Shown here in pieces: positions 57,501 to 64,000 of a stretch of DNA of 64,000 nucleotides (positions are counted from its first letter, which is position 1; each line of letters starts with the position of its first letter). Source of the stretch: Argopecten irradians (taxonomy: Eukaryota; Mollusca; Bivalvia; Pectinida; Pectinidae); contig NC_091144.1 in NCBI RefSeq assembly GCF_041381155.1, positions 21,275,544 through 21,339,543 of the forward strand, written 5' to 3'. A model generated the notes under the pieces. That model searched no databases and had not been told where the DNA came from. It was given only the letters and a program-made list of their open reading frames with translations. A program made the translations under genes and the position numbers.

Positions 57501-57523
57501 CATCACCCCATCAAAAATACTGA
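51505..57523 (+). CDS. Cyyr1-like: CYYR1-like / Shisa-like (STMC6) single-pass membrane protein
   Basis: Coding exons 51505-51550, 55666-55819, 56217-56356 and 57072-57523 join in frame (phases 1, 2 and 1) to 263 residues, all with GT-AG introns. The other frame of exon 2 lacks the Cys pattern, which fixes the frame. Residues 1-19 form a signal peptide (MLDLVQCLLALTIYTGLAEG). The short ectodomain is Cys/Tyr-rich with C24, C47, C51-C52 and C60-C61, the pattern C-x22-C-x3-CC-x7-CC typical of Shisa-like six-cysteine membrane proteins. One transmembrane helix spans about 71-92, followed by a basic KRYNRHR stop-transfer. The cytoplasmic tail has PPPY at 132-135, a WW-domain ligand, and 13-residue NPGGSY/F..PPQ repeats. 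Known relatives (Shisa, CYYR1, WBP1/VOPP1) act as trafficking adaptors in ER, Golgi or endosomes and bind WW proteins such as NEDD4-type ligases. The exact function here is unknown. CYYR1 is the closest by layout; another STMC6 branch is possible. Confidence 0.85.
51551..55665 (+). other. CYYR1-like intron 1 (4.1 kb), mostly minisatellite
   Basis: GTAAGT donor and TTTGTTACAG acceptor. About three quarters of it is a 38-bp tandem repeat. The remaining 0.9 kb at the 5' side shows nothing recognised. Confidence 0.8.
52440..55600. repeat. 38-bp minisatellite (~80 units) in intron 1
   Basis: The unit is close to TTAGGCTTGGTTGTGACCAG plus TGAGAGTTGGTACAGTAG, 38 bp. Units at the left (about 52.44-53.3 kb) are more degraded. 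A marker variant with TTCACTAGGC recurs at 53641, 54322 and 55084, so blocks of about 18-20 units have themselves been duplicated, a higher-order structure. Open frames rich in Thr/Ser/Pro/Asn on the minus strand (for example around 54817-55140) come from this array and are not genes. Confidence 0.95.
55666..55819 (+). CDS. Cyyr1-like: CYYR1-like coding exon 2 (Cys/Tyr-rich ectodomain)
   Basis: 154 nt, phase 1 in and phase 2 out. It encodes residues 17-66 with 6 Cys and 12 Tyr in 50 residues. The end CTCAG|GTATTT is the weakest donor of the gene. Confidence 0.85.
56217..56356 (+). CDS. Cyyr1-like: CYYR1-like coding exon 3 (transmembrane helix)
   Basis: 140 nt after ATGGGCAG. It encodes DGSIAGAAVGSFFFIFFVIF then ILLVIKRYNRHR. 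The donor GTGG|GTAAGTG is also the first unit of the 27-bp repeat that fills the start of the next intron. Confidence 0.85.
56355..56718 (+). repeat. 27-bp minisatellite of splice-donor-like and CRE-like units at the exon 3 border
   Basis: About 13.5 units of GGGTAAGTGTTTACGTGACG plus TCATCAT. The first unit overlaps the true donor. By eye 11 units keep GTAAGTG and 8 keep the full TGACGTCA palindrome. Units alternate loosely between TTTACGTGACG and TCTAAGTGACG types. 27 bp is nine codons, so any switch to a downstream donor would keep frame until a stop in the third unit (GGTTAG). The open frames on both strands here are products of the repeat. Confidence 0.95.
57072..57523 (+). CDS. Cyyr1-like: CYYR1-like coding exon 4 (PPPY motif and Pro-rich repeat tail)
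   Basis: 452 nt after TTCTATTTCAG to TGA. It encodes VKTETHNH, then PAPPPYSEP with the PY motif, then about five 13-residue repeats (NNPGGSYSPPQLP type; 39 bp each in DNA), ending PSPHQKY. The overlapping frame from 57147 and the minus-strand frame at 57195-57470 are shadows of this exon. Confidence 0.88.
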
Positions 57524-57688
57524 AGGACGCAAGGACCAATTCCGACGGAAGAACTTTGGAATAGTTCCATATGTATAGATAATTACGTGTGTAAGTAAAC
57601 GATAGGTGTATATTCCCTCTTCACAACGAATCAAACACATGGTCATTAAAATCAATATATTCTTTAATATATTTAGTTTTTCTTGCTT

Positions 57689-57694
57689 AATAAA
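57689..57694 (+). terminator. Candidate poly(A) signal of the CYYR1-like gene
   Basis: AATAAA about 165 nt past the stop codon in an AT-rich 3' region, the nearest exact hexamer downstream. Confidence 0.5.
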
Positions 57695-57699
57695 AATAA

Positions 57700-58924
57700 A
57701 CATAAAAATAAGATATGCGATCCATGATACAAAATATTGGTTAAAGTTATTTCCCTTTGAACGGTATTTGCAATTTGGCAAACCACAACAACTATTATTC
57801 ACTGCATACTGGTACAAATAACTAATTCAATCTACATATTATAAGATAGCTTGTTTTTACTGAAGTGCCATGTATCTAATGCTTTCATCAAGATGAACTT
57901 ATAAAATAGCACATTGAACACTCGGCAAGAAAAAAACATGGTACTGGTGTATTGCTTCATGTATGTACCAACAACTTAAATGCCAGCTTGTGATAGAGAT
58001 GCCATACATGTAATGCGAGGATACGCATATCTCCTGATGCATGGTAATGTGTTCTAGGTTTACAACTAATGTAACAAACAATAAAATATTTACATCCAAT
58101 GCTTTAGTAACGAATGAATGAGGTTAGGGGTTAAAAAACAAAATACGAACATCTGAATTCCTACTTACACTTCAAATGCGGGGATTCTAATGTAACATTT
58201 AAAACATAGGTATGCCATCTACAATGGGCTGAATATCAACCTCAGAAACGTCTAAAGGTGCAGTTCCGAACCTCAATTTTGACTCTTATAGGCATCTGGT
58301 TGATAACCAGCTATTCCTAAAGGTTACTTTGAAATATTGCAAAAATATTTATATGACAATGGTTTTCCCCGAGGAAGATAGACACAGAACAGTCATTCCC
58401 TAATATTATAGAAAAGGTACCAGCTGTGTACAGAGAACACATTTTCATCATTTTGAGCATGCAAAGAGTAACTGCAGCTGTGTTAGATTGCCATTTATAA
58501 AACGTCCACGTGATTTAAAATTTCACCAGGTATGCGAAGAACTTCGTAAAAAACCATTCCGTCAAAATGTGAAATAGGTACTGTTGCCAATGCCCTAAGC
58601 AGTTGATGTAATATGTACTTTGTAATACGAGCTGTAATAATTATAGCCCCCGCTTTACCTTTTTTTTAGAATACAAATCTTATTATCATCTAATTTCACG
58701 GCGAATTCTGAGTCGGAAGGGTAGGATTCTTTATTTGCAACACACGAAGCTTGCTGATAGTCTGACAGGAATTGTTTCCGTGGGTTGAGATTTCCCAAGA
58801 CATTAAAGGATTATTTTTCTCTCACTTCGTCTGGAAGGCGCGGGTAACCGGTCGTTTGTTTGTTGTTCTACAGACACTCGGACACTCCTTTACCACCAAA
58901 TCAGATACGTCCTTAAAATACACG
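57700..58924. other. Intergenic stretch, no gene seen
   Basis: No recognisable coding sequence or repeat family. It leads directly into the 44-bp array. Confidence 0.5.
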
Positions 58925-61900
58925 AAGTGTTTGTAGCAAACCTCGAAACGCCTAACGTGGCACAATGTTACTGTTTATAGCAAACATCAAAACGCCTAAC
59001 GTAGCACTATGTAACTGTTTATAGCAAACTTCGAAACGCTTAATGTGGCATTATGTTACTGTTTATAGCAAACCTCGAAAAGCCTAACGCGGCACTCTGT
59101 TACTTTTTATAGAAAACTTTTTAACGCTAAACATGGCGCTATGTTACTGTTTTTAGCAAACCTCGAAACGCCTAACGTGGCACTGTTTTGTTGTCTATAG
59201 CAAACCTCGAAATGCTGAAAGTGGCACTTTGTTGCTGTCTAAAGCAAACCTCGAAACCCTTAACGGGGCACTATTACTGTTTATAGAAAGCTCGAAACGC
59301 TTTACGTGGCACTTTGTTTGCAAACCTCACCGCGCTGAAAGTGGCACTACGAAACGCCTAACGTGGCACTTAGTTACTGTTTTATAGCAAACATCGAAAC
59401 GCCTAACGTGGCACTAATTCGAAACGCCTAACGTACTGTTTACTAACGTGGCACACAGTTTAACATGTTTGTAGCAAACCTCGAAACCAACTAACGCGGC
59501 ACTATGTTACTGTATATAGAATACCTCGAAACGCCTAACGTGACACTATGTTAGTTTATAGCAAACCTCGAAACGCCTAACGTGGCACTATATTACTGTT
59601 TATAGTTAACCTCGAAACGCCTAACGTGGCACTATGTTGCTGTTTATAGCAAACATCGAAATGCTGAAAGTAGCACTTTGTTTCTGTCTATAGCAAACCT
59701 CGGTGGCACTATGTCGCTGTCTAAAGCAATCCTCAAAACGCTTAACGTGGCACTTTGTTACTGTTTATAGCAAACCTCGAAACGCCTAACGTGGCACTAT
59801 GGTACTGTTTACATGTTTAGCAAACCTCGAAACCCCTAACGCGGCACTATGTTACTGTATATAGAATATCTCGAAACGCCTAACGTAACACTATGTTAGT
59901 TTATAGCAAACCTCGAAACGCCTAACGTGGCACTATATTACTGTTTATAGAAAACCTCGAAACGCCTAACGTGGCACTATGTTGCTGTTTTTAGCAAACA
60001 TCGAAATGCTGAAAGTGGCACTTTGTTTCTGTCTATAGCAAACCTCGGTGGCACTATGTCGCTGTCTAAAGCAAACCTCAAAACGCTTAACGTAGCACTT
60101 TGTTACTGTTTATAGCAAACCTCGGTGGCACTATGTCGCTGTCTAAAGCAAACTTCGAAACGCTTAATGTGGCACTATGTTACTGTTAATATAAAACCTC
60201 GAAACGCCTAACGTGGCACTATTTTGTTGTCTAAAGCAAACCTCGAAATGCTGAAAGTGGCACTTTGTTGCTGTCTATAGTAAACCGCGGTGGCACTATG
60301 TTTGCTGTCTAAAGGAAACCTCGAAACGTTTAACGTGGCACTTTGTTACTATTTATAGCAAACATCGAAACGCTTAATGTTCCATTATTTTACTGTTTAT
60401 AGCAAACCTTGAAACACTGAACTTGTCATTATGTTACTATTTATAGAAAATCTCGAAACGCATAACGTAACACTATGTTACTGTTTATAGCAAACCTTAA
60501 AACGCTTAATGTGGCACTATATTACTGTTTATAACAAACATAGAAACGCTTAACGTAGCACTATGTTACTGTTTATATTAAACCTCGAAACGCCTAATGT
60601 GTCACTATGTTATTGTTTGTAGCATACCTCGAAACGCTTAACGTGGCCCTATGTTACTATTTATAGCAACACTCGAAACGCTTAATGTGGCACTATGTTT
60701 ATAGTAAACTTTAAAACGCTTAACGTGGCACTTTGTTTCTGTTTATAGCAAACCTCGAAGCGCTTAAACTGGCGCTATGTTACTGTTTATAGCAATCCTC
60801 GAAATGCCTAACGTGTCACTATGTTATTGTTTATAGCAAACCTCGACATGCCTTATGTGGCACTATGTCACTGTTTATAGCAAACCTCGAAACGCTTAAA
60901 CTGGCACTATGTTACTGTTTATAGCAATCCTCGAAATGCCTAACGTGTCACTATGTTATTGTTTATAGCAAACCTCGACATGCCTTATGTGGCACTATGT
61001 CACTGTTTATAGCAAACCTCGAAACGCCTTATGTGGCACTATGTCACTGTTTATAGCAAACCTCGAAACGCCTAACGTGTCACTATGTCACTGTTTATAG
61101 CAAACCTCGAAACGCCTAACGTGTCACTATGTCACTGTTTACAGCAAACTTCGAAACGCTTAACGTGGCAGTTTCTTACTGTTTATAGCAAACTTCGACA
61201 CGGCTTACGTGGACTATGTGACTGTTTATAGCAAACCTCGAAACGCTTAACGTGTCACTATGTTATTGTTATAGCAAACTTCGAAACGCCTAATGTTTCG
61301 CTATCTAACTGTTTATAGCAAACCTTGAAACACTAAACGTGGCACTATGTTACTATTTATACCAAACCTCGAAACACATAACATGACACTATGTTACTGT
61401 TTATAGCAAACCTCGAAACGCTTAACGTGGCATTTTGTTACTGTTTATAGCACAAACCTCGACATGTCTTAAAACACAACTATGGCCTTACTATTAATAG
61501 CAAACATCGAAATGCTTAACGTCGTACTTTGTTATTGTTTATAACAAACCTGGAAACGCCTAACGTGGCACTGTGTTACGGTTAATATCAAACCTCGAAA
61601 CGCTGAAAGTGGCACTTTGTTGATGTCTATAGCAAACCGCGGTGGCACTATGTTGCTGTTTAAAGGAAACCTCGAAACGCTTAACGTAGCACAATTATCG
61701 GTGATCACGTGGCCAATGAGAAGTGACAAAAAATGCAGAAAAATAATAATACTGTTTATAGCAAACATCGAAACGCTTAACGTAGCATTATGTTACTGTT
61801 TATAGTAAACATCGAAACGCTTAACGGAGCACTATATTTCTGTTATAACAAACTTCGAAACGCTTAACGTAGCACTATCACTGTTTTTTAGCAAACCTCG

Positions 61901-61925
61901 ATACGCTTAACGGAGCACTATGTTA
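58925..61925. repeat. 44-bp tandem array (~65 units)
   Basis: The unit is close to CTGTTTATAGCAAACCTCGA plus AACGCCTAACGTGGCACTAT plus GTTA, with starts at 58937, 58981 and 59025, 44 bp apart. Shortened variants lacking the CGAAACGCCTAACG part (CAAACCTCGGTGGCACTATG) recur at several places. A block with GCGGCACTATG then GTATATAGAATA repeats at 59496 and 59841 (345 bp, about eight units), and one with CAATCCTCGAAATGCC repeats at 60793 and 60925 (132 bp, three units). A unique-looking insert of about 57 bp interrupts at about 61693-61750. It has no coding capacity. Confidence 0.95.
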
Positions 61926-64000
61926 TCGACATCTTATACACACATTTATTCTCCGAAATACGACCATATTATTTTCTACTTTAAATATCAAAAACATTCA
62001 TCTCTTAAGCATAATACCAAGTAGTTGGAAAATATGTATTGACAGCAATATCCCCGACTGACATTGTGTACGGAGTTCTGTTTTGTTCTAAATAGGTCGA
62101 TATTAAACGTACCAAAATTCTCCATTTCGTTACCATGGCAATTTTAAATTTTGGAAGTGTTACCATTGTATCCTACGAATTAAAAGATATAAATTAATTT
62201 TGATTTTGTTTGGTTTTTTAGATTTACGTCCTATTAATAGCCAGGGTAATACGTTTTGATCAAGTCATAAAAACACATAGTTTCAATCAGAAAATGATAT
62301 AATGACCTTAGTCTTAAAAATTAATGCATAATGGAAACATACTTTTCCGTACAATCATACAATGTAATTTCTGAGATTCTCCGAGTGTAGTATTTGTTTG
62401 TTTTGTTTATTAAGATTAATACACTATTAACAGCTAGGGTCATTCATGAACGGCCTTCACTATGCATGTCAAAAGATTGGTGTCAGGGGAGACGTTAGAA
62501 GGAGAAAGAAAGTTAGTTGCCATAATTTCTATGTCCTACACTGACAAAGAACGTGACCAACTGGAGTGAAGTCATTGTTCATTGGGAAAAAAGGAAGATA
62601 GGCAGAATTTAAAATGATGAAATGGATGTCTTGCAAAACCAAAACATGGACATTATAAATGTATGGTTAACCTCGATACCTCCGTTAGTATAAAACAGAT
62701 GATACGAACAAGCACGCACAACATATACTTATCCTTTAAAATCAATATTCTTATATTTATATTTCCGTACAATACTTAACAAAACACTCGAAATATTGGT
62801 GGAAATACAACTGATTTTCCTAGAATGACATCTTTCTGTTGTAAATACAATATGTAGCGTCTATGATATCCCTATGGTGACGCTATCGTTTTTAAGGAAT
62901 TGTGAACACTTTAAAGCTCTCAACACTGTTTGGATACCAATACGACTTCTTTATACAACGTGTTGAAAATGGAAGAGTTAGCTAAAAGGTTTAGACCGTA
63001 CCTGTAAAATAAGAGCAATATGAAGCAGTATAAGTTGTCCTCAGACCGAGATGGAGCTATCGGCACCAATAGCCTGTCCTCAACCATCCCACAACACTTT
63101 CTTTTTCAGTTTACCAAGTGACAGATTGTCAATATTTTCTCTTATTAAATTTAGAAATCCAATTTGGTTATTGGAATTGAATTGTGACGACAGGACACAC
63201 ATATTGAACAGGATTATTCTGCATTTGAGCAGTCGTCTCGTTTCTAGATCCTTAGGTTATAAACAATAAAATAAATGGGATTTCCAAGAGGTAATATCTC
63301 CAATCTTCTTTTCGTTCTGCAATACAGCGGAATCTCGAATTACTTTCCAAACACATTAAAAGACAATTTCCATTATTTCAAACGATAAATGCATCTTATT
63401 TATGCACTAAAACTTGAAGGCTATGGTTCAAAGTTTTCAATTGATTTAGCTTAAATCTGGTCATTTTAAGATAGTTAGTGGGAAATCTTATGTAAATGAT
63501 TCCAATGTGTGACAGTTTTACAATTACCGTTTTGCAAGGTGCTCTAAATTTGTCTGGTCGTTTGTGGGGTGTTGGTCAGTGCGGATAAAAGAAACATTAA
63601 ATTAAATTGCCATATTTTGTCTTTTCGTGGACGATTTTAACGAGATGCTTCAATTTCTACTTTTTGCGTTGAGTTTCCACAGAAAAAGAACTATTGTTTG
63701 CTATTTTCCATTGATTGCGAATATTTGTGAGTTCTAATTATCGTCTCTTTTACAGAAAAAAGAGAGAATTAAAGATAAAAGAAACTAACAGAATGGCACA
63801 AATCAGTCAACGTATATATTTTATTATGCGTACTAAATAATATACGAAAGGCTGCGTACCAAATAACTATGCGAAAGGCTGTTGATCATAAGAAAAACGA
63901 AAATTTAGACGTTCGATTAATTTGCGAGTTCTCCGAGAGGTTAATTGATTTTGATTTATTGTTTGCGGAATCCGCACGTGTACTGACCCTTTTCATCCGG
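61926..64000. other. Stretch without a supported gene
   Basis: Two fragments of the dispersed GTCCTATTAACAGCCAGGG family lie at 62205-62250 and 62396-62455. An open frame at 63051-63269 has no recognised motif. Nothing else stands out. Confidence 0.5.
62205..62455 (+). repeat. Two dispersed repeat fragments (CTATTAACAGCCAGGG family)
   Basis: TGTTTGGTTTTTTAGATTTA then ACGTCCTATTAATAGCCAGG, and about 190 bp later TTGTTTGTTTTGTTTATTAA then ACTATTAACAGCTAGGGTCA. Both are short, diverged copies in the same orientation. Confidence 0.6.

Noticed and set aside
58925-61925. CRISPR-like regular array
   Set aside because: Monomers are contiguous 44-bp repeats without unique spacers, in animal DNA; an ordinary minisatellite.

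Overview
The window is AT-rich, intron-containing animal DNA with few genes and many repeats. A Not-type homeobox gene, a Shisa-like/CYYR1-like membrane gene and short repeats that I associate with bivalve genomes together suggest a bivalve mollusc. A scallop is my best guess, but that is inference. I see no bacterial genes, no CRISPR array, and no convincing tRNA or rRNA gene. LAYOUT. 0-3.7 kb: dispersed repeats (a helentron-like element with a 146-bp internal repeat, a SINE-like fragment, a MITE) and little else. 3.75-11.74 kb, minus strand: a complete three-exon Not homeobox gene of 261 residues, with an eh1 repressor motif, a homeodomain split by an intron, and a 6.8-kb first intron. 11.75-17.97 kb: its upstream region with several small MITEs. 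17.98-23.05 kb: a truncated, indel-rich copy of a piggyBac-like element that runs into a 33-N assembly gap. 23.6-37.7 kb: nearly the same sequence as 4.1-17.97 kb again, in the same orientation. It carries Not exon 1 (one substitution) and a frameshifted exon 2, and I found no exon 3. 37.72-43.06 kb: an intact-ended 5.3-kb piggyBac-like element with TTAA target sites. 43-48.8 kb: MITEs and a 5'-truncated LINE with a 17-bp target-site duplication. 50.3-57.7 kb, plus strand: a four-coding-exon gene for a 263-residue Cys/Tyr-rich single-pass membrane protein with a PPPY motif. Its first intron holds 3.1 kb of a 38-bp minisatellite and its third intron a 27-bp minisatellite made of splice-donor-like and CRE-like sequence. 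58.9-61.9 kb: about 3 kb of a 44-bp tandem repeat. 61.9-64 kb: no recognised gene. INTERPRETATION. The 20-kb tandem duplication looks more like two haplotypes placed end to end than a real gene duplication. The divergence is allele-like, the break falls inside an intron, there is an N gap, and both sides of the gap carry dense single-base insertions typical of uncorrected long reads. If so, the locus has one Not gene and the broken second copy should not be counted. The two real genes are unrelated in function as far as the sequence shows: Not is a nuclear homeodomain repressor, and the CYYR1-like protein is probably a trafficking or WW-domain adaptor in membranes.
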